Under the pieces are notes generated by a model, which ran no database searches, was not told where the DNA came from, and saw only the letters and a list, made by a program, of their open reading frames with translations. Below, piece after piece: positions 17,572 through 25,461 of a stretch of DNA of 64,000 nucleotides (position 1 is the first letter of the stretch; the number at the start of each line of letters is the position of its first letter). The stretch is from the NCBI RefSeq assembly GCF_000310245.1, contig NC_020505.1, positions 186,001-250,000 of the forward strand, read 5' to 3'. Source of the stretch: Candidatus Sulfuricurvum sp. RIFRC-1. Its GTDB lineage: Bacteria > Campylobacterota > Campylobacteria > Campylobacterales > Sulfurimonadaceae. The position numbers were made by a program, and so were the translations under genes.

Positions 17572-18459
17572 AGGTAATAGATCCTCGGCACAAAAACGGT
17601 AAAGCCGTTTGTCTTTCATATCCCGCAGTTCATTTGAAAAGCCCCGTTTGGTAAAGAATAAAATTTTATCGGGTGTGATGGAGAGTTTGGTACATTTTTC
17701 TTCGAGTTTATGAAACTCTTTTTTGTTCACTTTGTGGTTTGTCCATTTACACTCTCCGACCCAGATCTCCCCTTCCATCGTTTCACAAAACAGATCAATC
17801 TCTACTTCACGATTCCAATAGCTTCCCGAATCGAGAAGAGTGTTTTGAAATGAAGGAGCCAAAATTTCGCGAATATACAAATCGCATAATTCTTCAAAGG
17901 TAAAGCCGACAAAGGCATTGAAGTGTTCTTGAAAATGATCCAGAAAACGTTCAAAATTCCCTTCACGGATTGAGGGTGCGAAAGGTTCTACAAAAGCGAA
18001 CCAAAAACGTAAAAACGGAGAAGTAAACCGGTATTTATGAGAAATCCGATGATGCTCGATCTCTTTTTTAAACCGCTGTTTCGGATGGGCGCGTTCCAGC
18101 GGCATTTCGCGTGAACGCTCCAGTGTGAGATAACCGCTATAGCGTAAAAATTCAAAGGCCTCGGCTCCTCGCTCTTTGCCGATACGGGCACGACGATAGG
18201 CTGATCCTTGACGTCGATCACCAACGGCTACCGCATGCAGAAGATTGAGATAGAGCGGATCGTCATGAAGCGGTGAGAGGAGATGCTCCCGATGGATTTC
18301 GAAGTGTTCGAGTATGTGGCGAGTGATGAGCGATTCAACCCTTTCATCGGTATCGATCGATACATCGTATCCCCCGAAAATAGAGAACAGTTCTATGCAC
18401 TGTTCCATATCCTGAGGTAGATTGCGCTGAAAAAAATTGTGTAAAAGATTTCTATCCAT
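17554..18459 (-). CDS. Stand-alone DUF234-type protein with PD-(D/E)XK-like nuclease core
   Basis: 301 residues. The C-terminal third has the nuclease-like pattern E220-x-D222, then E236-x-K238 in VGECKW, characteristic of the DUF234 region normally fused behind an archaeal-type (MNG10-like) AAA ATPase. Here the ATPase half with its Walker motifs is absent; the N-terminal part looks helical/winged-helix. It may act on nucleic acid or be a remnant of a larger system. No neighbour supplies the ATPase. The ATG is 7 nt after a TATAAT, so the mRNA may be leaderless. Confidence 0.65.
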   Translation of the reverse strand: MDRNLLHNFFQRNLPQDMEQCIELFSIFGGYDVSIDTDERVESLITRHILEHFEIHREHLLSPLHDDPLYLNLLHAVAVGDRRQGSAYRRARIGKERGAEAFEFLRYSGYLTLERSREMPLERAHPKQRFKKEIEHHRISHKYRFTSPFLRFWFAFVEPFAPSIREGNFERFLDHFQEHFNAFVGFTFEELCDLYIREILAPSFQNTLLDSGSYWNREVEIDLFCETMEGEIWVGECKWTNHKVNKKEFHKLEEKCTKLSITPDKILFFTKRGFSNELRDMKDKRLYRFCAEDLLPLTNRL

Positions 18460-18466
18460 TGGATAG

Positions 18467-18472
18467 ATTATA
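18467..18472 (-). promoter_or_regulatory. -10 element of the DUF234 gene, leaderless candidate
   Basis: TATAAT on the minus strand, with 7 nt between it and the ATG (18459) and no ribosome site. Confidence 0.45.
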
Positions 18473-18520
18473 ACGCATAACTGACTCGTACGCTACTGTG
18501 GTAAATAGTAACAGAGTGGC

Positions 18521-18850
18521 TTATGAAGCGAGAACGGTTTTTATATTGGTTAAGATTTTGTTGATACGTTCTGCATATTGGGCAAATTTATCGGTATAGT
18601 TATTGGCAGCAGATGCGTTGACTTCAAGCTCACCCAGAACATCCAGCATTGAGCGGATAAAATCGCGGTGATCGGCACATTCATGGCATACGGAGGTATT
18701 GGCGCACATCCCTTCGTTCATCAGGACATAGGCCTCTTCGGTTGCAATACTGAGTTGTGTGAAATAATTCCCGTCTCGGACATTTTTTTCATCGAGCAGT
18801 TGATGAACCTGTTGAAATTGACCTTGTGCTTCACGAAGAATATCTACCAT
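18521..18850 (-). CDS. Small conserved helical protein with Cys/His cluster
   Basis: 109-residue protein that I do not recognise. It begins MVDILREAQGQ at an ATG preceded by GGGAGAG; a longer frame (to 18916) lacks a good start. It is helical, with a central C-x4-C-x2-C-x2-H-type cluster (MCANTSVCHECADHRDF) that could bind a metal. Monocistronic, divergent from the aldo-keto reductase gene. Confidence 0.6.
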   Translation of the reverse strand: MVDILREAQGQFQQVHQLLDEKNVRDGNYFTQLSIATEEAYVLMNEGMCANTSVCHECADHRDFIRSMLDVLGELEVNASAANNYTDKFAQYAERINKILTNIKTVLAS

Positions 18851-18941
18851 TGTTCTCTCCCGTTTGAATTGTATTGTCTTAATTGTATCGCAAAAAACGG
18901 TAGAATAGCGTAACAAATTGATTACACTAAAAAGAGAATTT

Positions 18942-19958
18942 ATGGAGTATCGCTATATCGGGCGCAGTGGGCTGCGCGTATCGCCGATTACGTTGGGGAC
19001 GATGACGTTCGGAAGTCAGTGTGATGAGAAAAATGCGTTTGCGATTATGGACAAAGCCTATGAAGCAGGGGTGAATTTTTTCGATACTGCAGAACTCTAT
19101 CCTGTCCCTCCCGAAGAGAGCCTTGCCGGAGTGACCGAGGAGATGGTCGGGCGATGGCTCAAAACCAAACCTCGTGAAAGTATTATTTTGGCGACAAAAG
19201 TAGCGGGTGCGGCGTCAGGATGGTTTGTCCCCCCTATCCGTCACGGATTGACGGCGATTGACCGGTTTCACATCGAGCGGGCAGTTGAGGGTTCTTTGAA
19301 AAGGCTCGGTACCGATTATATCGATCTTTATCAGATGCATTGGCCCGATACGATTGTCCCCATAGAGGAATCGATGAGGGCGTTTGATGCGCTGGTGCAA
19401 AGCGGTAAAGTACGCTATATCGGAACCTCCAACGACAGTGCGCGGGGGACAATGAAATCGCTGATGGTTTCCAAATACGAAAAGTTAGCCCGTTTCGAGT
19501 CGATCCAAAACAACTTTTCGCTCCTAAACCGTCGTGATTTGACCGAGATTGGTGCCCTGTGCCGCGAAGAGAAAATATCACTGCTCCCCTATTCGCCGTT
19601 GGGCGGAGGGGTGCTGAGCGGAAAATACAACCAAGATATCAACGCACACGGACGGTTCAGTGATTACGTCAAATCGTCCAATAAGCGTCAACGTCTGATG
19701 GCAGCACGCTTTATGAACGATAAAACATTGGCGTCGACACAGAGATATCTTGGTATCGCAGCCGAAGCGGGGCTGAATCCGGTAACGATGGCAATTGCGT
19801 GGAGCAAACAGTTTGATTTTGTCGCCTCTACGATTATCGGTGCAACAACGCCAGAACAGCTCGATGCGAGCTTGGCGGCAATGGATATGACGCTGAGCAA
19901 AGAAATACTCCAAAAACTGGATGAGGTACATGCTGCAATTCTTTATCCTATGGGTTAG
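18942..19958 (+). CDS. Aldo-keto reductase, Tas-like
   Basis: 338-residue NADPH-dependent oxidoreductase of the AKR superfamily ((beta/alpha)8 barrel). Catalytic residues are visible: Asp and Tyr in FFDTAELYPVPPE, Lys in ILATKVAG and His in LYQMHWPD. The DTAELYPVPPE stretch and the VTEEMVGRWL segment closely resemble E. coli Tas. Substrate unknown. The ATG at 18942 follows AAAAAGAG. The 3' end overlaps the next gene, a lipoprotein, by 38 nt. Confidence 0.85.
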   Translation: MEYRYIGRSGLRVSPITLGTMTFGSQCDEKNAFAIMDKAYEAGVNFFDTAELYPVPPEESLAGVTEEMVGRWLKTKPRESIILATKVAGAASGWFVPPIRHGLTAIDRFHIERAVEGSLKRLGTDYIDLYQMHWPDTIVPIEESMRAFDALVQSGKVRYIGTSNDSARGTMKSLMVSKYEKLARFESIQNNFSLLNRRDLTEIGALCREEKISLLPYSPLGGGVLSGKYNQDINAHGRFSDYVKSSNKRQRLMAARFMNDKTLASTQRYLGIAAEAGLNPVTMAIAWSKQFDFVASTIIGATTPEQLDASLAAMDMTLSKEILQKLDEVHAAILYPMG

Positions 19959-20430
19959 TATCCTTCTCTTTCTAATCACAGGGTGTTCAACCAAGCATTA
20001 CACTCTCAGTGAACCCAAAATTATTACCCTTAAAACTCCGAAACTCAAATTTGCCGATACGGGTTATATTCGCCATGATGATACTTCGGTCGAAGTGGAG
20101 CTTTTTACCGCCGGAGTTGCGGTTGAGAAAATTGCGATTGACGATCAGGTATGTGTGAGTGTGGGATGTATGAGCGAAGAGGCGTTTGTCAAAGAGTATC
20201 TCAACCCTGATTATCCGCGTGACACGATGCGCAATGTTTTACTGGGCAAAGATATCTTTGCAGGGCGTGGGAAAGAGGAGATGTGCGACGGGAGGCTTTT
20301 GCAGTTTATCCGAAATGATGAAATGGATATCGTCTATCGGCGTGGCAAAGGGGAGATCTATTTTAAAGATCGACTCAATAGCCTGATTATCAAGATTGAG
20401 GATCTTGATAACAATCAATCTATCCCGTGA
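19921..20430 (+). CDS. Putative lipoprotein of unknown function
   Basis: 169-residue protein with a type II signal peptide (MRYMLQFFILWVSILLF) and lipobox LITGC, so probably lipid-anchored in the inner or outer membrane. The mature part has four further Cys (QVCVSVGCM and EEMCDG) that could form disulfides. An alternative ATG is at 19930. It overlaps the aldo-keto reductase gene, so its start sits inside that coding region; likely translationally coupled. Function unknown. Confidence 0.65.
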   Translation: MRYMLQFFILWVSILLFLITGCSTKHYTLSEPKIITLKTPKLKFADTGYIRHDDTSVEVELFTAGVAVEKIAIDDQVCVSVGCMSEEAFVKEYLNPDYPRDTMRNVLLGKDIFAGRGKEEMCDGRLLQFIRNDEMDIVYRRGKGEIYFKDRLNSLIIKIEDLDNNQSIP

Positions 20431-20466
20431 TGTTCTAAGTTACAATCGCTATTAAAAAGAGTTTCT

Positions 20467-21699
20467 ATGAACGTCTCCCCCGATTTTTCCCTTCCGCTCA
20501 GATGGATTGCCCCCTATTTTATAGTGGCAGTGATTTTTTATATCGTCTCGATGAGTTTCTTATTTTTTTTGCCCTCTGATATTACACTGCGTGATTTCCG
20601 AGTGATCGGGTGGGTCCATCTTTACATGATCGGCTTTGTGATGATGGTGATTATCGGGGCGATAGGACAGCTTTCCGTGGTTGTCGGCGAGGTGCATCAT
20701 CGCTACCCTAGAGTGTTCGGATGGATTTGGCCTCTTTTAATGATCGGGACGGCCCTTTTGGCTATGGGATTTATTCGTAATCCTTCTTTGCTCGGGGTAG
20801 GGGGAGGTTTTATCCTCGGTGCATTGAGTCTTTTTGTGTTTAATCTGTTTATGACGCTTCACCGCAGTCGTCGCCGAACCAGTGTTACCCTCTCTATGCA
20901 GTGGAGTACCCTTTTTTTAAGCGTAGGATTGGGAATCGGTCTGATGATGGCGTTAGGGTATGGAGGAATGATCCCTATCGATCCGACGCAGTGGCGGATG
21001 GGGCATATTTTTGCTGTGTTCGGCGGATATGTGATGCTCAATATTATGGGGGTGAGTACGGTATTGCTTCCCATGTTCGGCGCGTGCAACCGCCCCTCGG
21101 ATCGAGAGCATACCATCAGTTTTACTACGATGATCGTTTCAGTTATCGGGATGATCCTCGCATCGGCATTACAGCTAGAGTGGCTAGAGAAGGTTGCTCT
21201 CCTTTTTGGGATGGGATCGGTTGGCTTTTATATGGTGCAGGTGTACCGGATATTCACCTCGAAAAAACGGGGCTATACCGATATTTGGGAACGTTCACTC
21301 GCAGTGGCGTTTATCGCTCTGGTTATCTCAATGGGGTTAGGTGTTTATGGGATTATAGTAGGAAGCGAAAAAGCGGTTCTCCTCTCCTTTTGGTTTTTGA
21401 CGGCTGGATTTCTCGGTTTTTTAATCACGGCACACCTGTATAAGATCGTCCCCTTTTTGGTATGGTTTGAACGCTACGCCCCCTACATCGATGAGCGAGA
21501 AGTACCGATGCTTCATCAGCTTCTACCAACGCAATGGGCAAGTGTGCAGTGGGGGTTGGCCGTGAGCGGATTGGTTGCCATAGCGATTGCGATAGGATTA
21601 GCGAATGCAGTGCTGTGGAAAATAGGAACAGCCCTTTTGGCAGGGTCGGGGATTGTTTTACTGGCAATTCTTATCAAGCTTTTGCGCGATAAGTTATAA
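20467..21699 (+). CDS. Polytopic membrane protein resembling haem-copper oxidase subunit I / NnrS
   Basis: 410 residues with about 11-12 hydrophobic helices. Several helices carry conserved-looking His in patterns of the cbb3/NO-reductase-like superfamily: GWVHLYMIGFVMMVIIGA with GEVHHRYP, WRMGHIFAVFGG and TAHLYKIVPFLVW. The copper-ligand H-x3-Y and HH pairs of true oxidases are not obvious, so it may be a haem-binding relative without oxidase activity. A TACAAT and a weak AAAGAG precede the ATG. Function is inferred from pattern only. Confidence 0.55.
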   Translation: MNVSPDFSLPLRWIAPYFIVAVIFYIVSMSFLFFLPSDITLRDFRVIGWVHLYMIGFVMMVIIGAIGQLSVVVGEVHHRYPRVFGWIWPLLMIGTALLAMGFIRNPSLLGVGGGFILGALSLFVFNLFMTLHRSRRRTSVTLSMQWSTLFLSVGLGIGLMMALGYGGMIPIDPTQWRMGHIFAVFGGYVMLNIMGVSTVLLPMFGACNRPSDREHTISFTTMIVSVIGMILASALQLEWLEKVALLFGMGSVGFYMVQVYRIFTSKKRGYTDIWERSLAVAFIALVISMGLGVYGIIVGSEKAVLLSFWFLTAGFLGFLITAHLYKIVPFLVWFERYAPYIDEREVPMLHQLLPTQWASVQWGLAVSGLVAIAIAIGLANAVLWKIGTALLAGSGIVLLAILIKLLRDKL

Positions 21700-21727
21700 T
21701 TCCCTCTTTATTAGGGAGCTATAACAT

Positions 21728-22873
21728 ATGAAACTGAGCCAACGCAGCGGTACGATTGAACAATCCCATATCCGCTCTATGACGAGAGCGTGTAACGCAA
21801 TAAACGGAATCAATATGGCGCAAGGGGTCTGTGATCTCGAAGTCCCACGTGCCGTGATCGAGGGGGCGTATGGGGCGATGAATGAGGGGATTAACATCTA
21901 CACTCCTACCGAGGGATTGCCCCGCTTGCGCCAAGCGATAGCCGATAAGATGAAACGGTTTTACGAGGTTGATATGGTTCCTGAACAGGTATTGGTCAGC
22001 GATGGTGCTACGGGGGCGTTTTATACGGCGTGTATGGCACTCCTTAATCCGCTCGATGAGGTGATAGTGTTCGAGCCTTATTATGGATATCACCGCTCTA
22101 CCCTCACATCACTGGGTGCCGTGCCGACGTTTGTTCGTCTCGAAGCACCGGAGTGGAAACTGGATATTGAAGCACTCGAAGCGGTTGTGACCCCGAAAAC
22201 GAGAGCGATGGTAATCTGTAACCCTGCCAATCCGAGCGGTAAAGTTTATACCCGTACGGAACTCGAAGCGATTGGTTCATTTGCCGAGAAACACGATTTG
22301 ATCGTATTTGCCGATGAGATGTACGAGCACTTTGTGTACGGCGATGCGATCCATATCACGGCACTCAGCATTCCGAGTCTGCGTGATCGATGTGTCGTAT
22401 TGAGCGGATTTTCAAAAGTGTTCAGCATCACCGGATGGCGATTGGGATACGCGATAGCTCCTGTAAGCGTTATCGAGGCGATGGCACAGCTCAACGATCT
22501 CATCTACGTCTGCGCCCCTGCACCACTTCAGATCGGTGCGGCGGTCGGGCTGGAGAGTTTGGGGGATGAGTATTACATAGAACTTGCCCGACTCCATCAG
22601 GTTAAGCGTGACCTTTTTTGCGATGCGCTACGCGATGCGGGATTGAACCCGAGTATCCCTAGCGGAGCGTATTACGTTATGACCGATGTCAGCAGTGTGG
22701 CGGGAAATGATGATTTTGAGAAAGCGATGGCGATACTGGAAAAAACAGGGGTTGCTTCGGTTCCGGGACGGGCGTTTTATCACGACGATAGCGGAAAAAA
22801 CATGGTCCGCTTTTGCTACTCTAAACCCATGGATGTACTCGAAGAGGCGGTGGAGAGAATTCGACTACTGTGA
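21728..22873 (+). CDS. PLP-dependent aminotransferase, class I/II (aspartate aminotransferase-like)
   Basis: 381-residue fold-type I aminotransferase. The PLP lysine is in SGFSKVFSITGWRLGY, the substrate-carboxylate Arg in MVRFCYS, and NPANPSGKVY and FADEMYEHFVY are the standard cofactor loops. Likely substrates are Asp or other amino acids; not resolvable. A TATAAT near 21696 and GGGAGC precede it. Its last codons (ERIRLL-stop) form one copy of a 29-bp repeat whose other copy lies 1148 bp downstream. Confidence 0.85.
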   Translation: MKLSQRSGTIEQSHIRSMTRACNAINGINMAQGVCDLEVPRAVIEGAYGAMNEGINIYTPTEGLPRLRQAIADKMKRFYEVDMVPEQVLVSDGATGAFYTACMALLNPLDEVIVFEPYYGYHRSTLTSLGAVPTFVRLEAPEWKLDIEALEAVVTPKTRAMVICNPANPSGKVYTRTELEAIGSFAEKHDLIVFADEMYEHFVYGDAIHITALSIPSLRDRCVVLSGFSKVFSITGWRLGYAIAPVSVIEAMAQLNDLIYVCAPAPLQIGAAVGLESLGDEYYIELARLHQVKRDLFCDALRDAGLNPSIPSGAYYVMTDVSSVAGNDDFEKAMAILEKTGVASVPGRAFYHDDSGKNMVRFCYSKPMDVLEEAVERIRLL

Positions 22874-22880
22874 TATAATA
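22852..22880 (+). repeat. Direct repeat, copy 1 (aminotransferase tail plus -10)
   Basis: 29 bp from GGAGAGAATTCG to GATATAATA, covering the last codons of the aminotransferase gene and a TATAAT. It matches 24000-24028 with one mismatch; weaker similarity continues for about 8 bp. Confidence 0.85.
22874..22879 (+). promoter_or_regulatory. -10 element of the ankyrin gene
   Basis: TATAAT inside repeat copy 1, 27 nt before the ankyrin ATG. The same hexamer in copy 2 serves the toxin-antitoxin pair. Confidence 0.5.
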
Positions 22881-22906
22881 TGATACTTGATTAAAAAAGA
22901 AAAAAT

Positions 22907-23887
22907 ATGAAAAAAGTGCTCATAGGTATTGTATTAATCTTCGGTGTTTTGATGACAGCAAAACAGTTGATTCATAAGGATTACACATCTGCAAAGCAAT
23001 TAGCAGATTCCGGTAATTATCAGGCATTTTATACTGAGATAAAAAAAGATGTTGCTAAAGGGGATAAAGAGGCAACAAATCTGTTGATGGATGATTTTCT
23101 CACTGCTGTACAAGATGGGGATACAAAGAAAGTCAAATTCTATTTGGAACAGGATCGAAGTCTTATCAATAAAACGGATAGAAACGGTGCGAGAGCTGTA
23201 GACGCGTCTTTGTTCGGAAAAGTAGTTCGAATCGATCTATTGAAGTATTTTTTAGAGTATCAGCCGGAATTAAACTATCAACTTCCCTATTACAAGAATT
23301 TAAGTCCACTTCAGACAATAGCATTGAGTAATGATATAAAAAATGGAAGCTTGATCACAGAATTATTGCTTGATCATGGTGCAGATGTCAATTATTGCAG
23401 TAAAAAAGATGATGAGACTAGCTATCCTGCACTTTTGATCAGTTACACATACAATAATTTTGAAGTTTTTAAAACATTGTTAGATCATGGCGCGTTAGTG
23501 AACATTGGAGAATATGACCTTTTAGAAAATATTGTAGGAACTTACGGTCTTGAAATAGAAAAATACATGTTCATTAAAGCCCTTTTAAAAACACCTTTGT
23601 CTAGTCAAACAAAAGCAATTATACAAAGTAAAACGTACAGAGCAATTCATGAAAATAATATGAAGTATTTGAGCGCAATATTAGATGCAAAATCATTGAA
23701 TGATTTGGATCAACACGGTCTTTTAAACCTGGTTCGATATTACGCTGCAACGAATGAAATAGATGGTATGAAACTGTTAGTAGACCATGGATTATGTACG
23801 TTTTCTTCCATTTGTGAAGATGCAATGCAAAAAGCTAGGCTCAATAATAATACAGTGATTGAAAAACTGATAAAAGAAAATAAATGA
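22907..23887 (+). CDS. Ankyrin-repeat protein with N-terminal membrane anchor/signal
   Basis: 326 residues: a hydrophobic N-terminus (KVLIGIVLIFGVLMTA) for export or anchoring, then helical repeats of ankyrin type, e.g. GDTKKVKFYLEQ, LITELLLDHGADVNY, VFKTLLDHGALVNI and GMKLLVDHGL. Ankyrin repeats mediate protein binding; in bacteria such proteins include effectors and envelope or stress proteins. The gene is clearly more AT-rich than its neighbours and lies between copies of a direct repeat, which suggests acquisition. Its stop overlaps the ATG of a RhuM-like remnant (ATGA). Confidence 0.8.
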   Translation: MKKVLIGIVLIFGVLMTAKQLIHKDYTSAKQLADSGNYQAFYTEIKKDVAKGDKEATNLLMDDFLTAVQDGDTKKVKFYLEQDRSLINKTDRNGARAVDASLFGKVVRIDLLKYFLEYQPELNYQLPYYKNLSPLQTIALSNDIKNGSLITELLLDHGADVNYCSKKDDETSYPALLISYTYNNFEVFKTLLDHGALVNIGEYDLLENIVGTYGLEIEKYMFIKALLKTPLSSQTKAIIQSKTYRAIHENNMKYLSAILDAKSLNDLDQHGLLNLVRYYAATNEIDGMKLLVDHGLCTFSSICEDAMQKARLNNNTVIEKLIKENK

Positions 23888-23998
23888 ATAAACAAGCTAA
23901 CAATTAAAGACTCCCTCACCGAATTTCTACTCTATACAACACCCAATAGCGATGTAAAAGTCGAAATTAGAGTGTATGGTTACTGCAAAAGAGGATAG
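23884..23998 (+). pseudogene. Truncated, frameshifted RhuM-family gene start
   Basis: An ATG at 23884 opens MNKQANN-stop; shifting frame after about 7 codons gives KDSLTEFLLYTTPNSDVKVEI, which resembles the conserved N-terminus of RhuM-type virulence/DNA-binding proteins (FLLYTTPNGDVKVE... before a WLTQ block). The match stops after about 20 residues and a TAG at 23996 ends the frame just before repeat copy 2. I read it as the 5' remnant of a lost RhuM gene; similarity is judged by eye. Confidence 0.45.
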
Positions 23999-23999
23999 C

Positions 24000-24028
24000 G
24001 GAGAGAATTCGACGACTGTGATATAATA
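24000..24028 (+). repeat. Direct repeat, copy 2
   Basis: Second copy of the 29-bp unit at 22852-22880 (28 of 29 identical). In frame it still reads ERIRRL-stop, i.e. the tail of the aminotransferase gene, although no aminotransferase coding sequence precedes it. It contains TATAAT at 24022-24027, 35 nt before the antitoxin ATG. Confidence 0.85.
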
Positions 24029-24062
24029 CATAACTTATGAATTTCTATGGAAAGGGTACGAG

Positions 24063-24269
24063 ATGCAAGCCACGTATCATTTGAATACCGATGATTTGAC
24101 AATCGATTTTTTGGAATCTATTAAAACATTGTTTAAACAAAAAACTGTTGAGATTTCAATTATCGATGAAGATGAAGAAGATTTTGCGTTCGCTCATGCA
24201 ATCGAGCAGGGACTAAAAAGTGAAAATGTCAGTAAAGAGGAGCTTTTAAAGGCGTTAAATGCGTCTTGA
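24063..24269 (+). CDS. Antitoxin of a RelBE/ParDE-like pair
   Basis: 68-residue acidic protein (VEISIIDEDEEDFAFAHAIEQGLK) directly upstream of and overlapping a RelE-like toxin gene by 11 nt. Size, charge, order and overlap are those of type II antitoxins; the short beta-strand start (ATYHLNTDDL) and C-terminal toxin-binding tail fit. No specific antitoxin family can be named. Expression is probably from the TATAAT in repeat copy 2, with AAAGGG as ribosome site. Confidence 0.7.
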   Translation: MQATYHLNTDDLTIDFLESIKTLFKQKTVEISIIDEDEEDFAFAHAIEQGLKSENVSKEELLKALNAS

Positions 24270-24522
24270 AATCAAAAAGCAATTTTTAAAAGACATTGAG
24301 AATGTTCCTAAAAATATAAAAATAGAGATAGTGCGTATTATTGAACTGTTGGAAACTTCTGCTTCGTTACAAGAACTCTCAAATCTCAAAAAACTCAAAG
24401 GCTATAACAATTATTATCGAATTCGTATAGGGCAGTATCGTATGGGGATTGCATTGGTTGACGATGCAGTTGTATTGTCCCGATTTTTGCATCGCAAAGA
24501 AGTGTATCGCTTTTTTCCGTAA
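24259..24522 (+). CDS. RelE/ParE-superfamily toxin
   Basis: 87-residue basic protein with the RelE fold pattern: N-terminal KKQFLKDIENVPKNIKIEI helices, the LKKLKGYNNYYRIRIGQYRMGI beta-sheet block with the Arg residues used in catalysis or folding, and the C-terminal HRKEVYRFF. RelE-type toxins cleave mRNA in the ribosome, ParE types block gyrase; sequence favours the RelE branch. Translationally coupled to the antitoxin. Both lie at the downstream edge of the ankyrin islet. Confidence 0.82.
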   Translation: MRLEIKKQFLKDIENVPKNIKIEIVRIIELLETSASLQELSNLKKLKGYNNYYRIRIGQYRMGIALVDDAVVLSRFLHRKEVYRFFP

Positions 24523-24612
24523 ATCGAACTATTCGGAATTTCCCAATAATTGCCTAAGTTAGTTCCATTTTGGAAATAGTTCAAATATTAAAAAATACAC
24601 AAGGAAATTAAT

Positions 24613-25461
24613 ATGTCTAAATTTGTAGGAGCCCATGTCTCCGCTTCGGGCGGTGTTTTTAATGCTCCCCTAAACGCGATGAAAATCGGAGCTAAAGCAT
24701 TTGCTCTTTTTACTAAAAATCAAAAACAGTGGGCGGCAAAGCCTCTCGATGAGGAAACAATTGCCCTTTTTAAAGAGAACCTAGCCAAAAGCGGGATTCT
24801 CCCGAAACACATTCTACCTCACGATTCATACCTGATCAATCTCGGTCATCCCGAAGAGGATAAACGGCAAAAATCGCTTGAAGCGTTTATCGATGAGGTG
24901 AATCGCTGCACTCAGCTCGGACTGGATCGTTTGAACTTTCATCCGGGGAGCCATTTGAAACAAATCAGCGAGGAAGAGTGTATCGACCGTATCGCTTCAA
25001 GCATGAATGAAGCGATAAGTGTTACCGAAGGTGTCACTCTTGTCATTGAAAATACAGCGGGGCAGGGGTCCAATCTGGGATGGAGATTTGAGCATCTGAG
25101 AGCCATCATAGAGCGTATAGAGGACAAATCGCGCGTCGGTGTCTGTATCGATACGTGTCATATGTTTACCGCAGGTTACGATATCCGAACCCGCGCGGCG
25201 TATGATGCAACTTGGGGAGAGTTTGATAGAATAGTCGGGTTTAACTATCTCAAAGGGATGCACATCAACGATTCCAAACCCGATTTAGGGAGCCATGTCG
25301 ACCGGCATGATTCACTGGGAAAAGGAAAAATCGGGCTGGATGCATTTGGATTTATTATGAACGATCCGCGCATGGATGATATCCCGTTGGTGCTTGAAAC
25401 AATCGATGAGACGATTTGGGCTCAGGAGATTGAACTTTTGTATGGAATGGAGCAAAAATGA
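24613..25461 (+). CDS. nfo: Endonuclease IV (AP endonuclease)
   Basis: Zinc-dependent AP endonuclease for base-excision repair. Typical metal-site segments are [64 protein letters not shown] and LETIDE. 282 residues is the normal length. AAGGAAA precedes the ATG. Its stop overlaps the start of the fadL-like gene by 4 nt, the first link of a four-gene overlapping chain. Confidence 0.95.
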   Translation: MSKFVGAHVSASGGVFNAPLNAMKIGAKAFALFTKNQKQWAAKPLDEETIALFKENLAKSGILPKHILPHDSYLINLGHPEEDKRQKSLEAFIDEVNRCTQLGLDRLNFHPGSHLKQISEEECIDRIASSMNEAISVTEGVTLVIENTAGQGSNLGWRFEHLRAIIERIEDKSRVGVCIDTCHMFTAGYDIRTRAAYDATWGEFDRIVGFNYLKGMHINDSKPDLGSHVDRHDSLGKGKIGLDAFGFIMNDPRMDDIPLVLETIDETIWAQEIELLYGMEQK

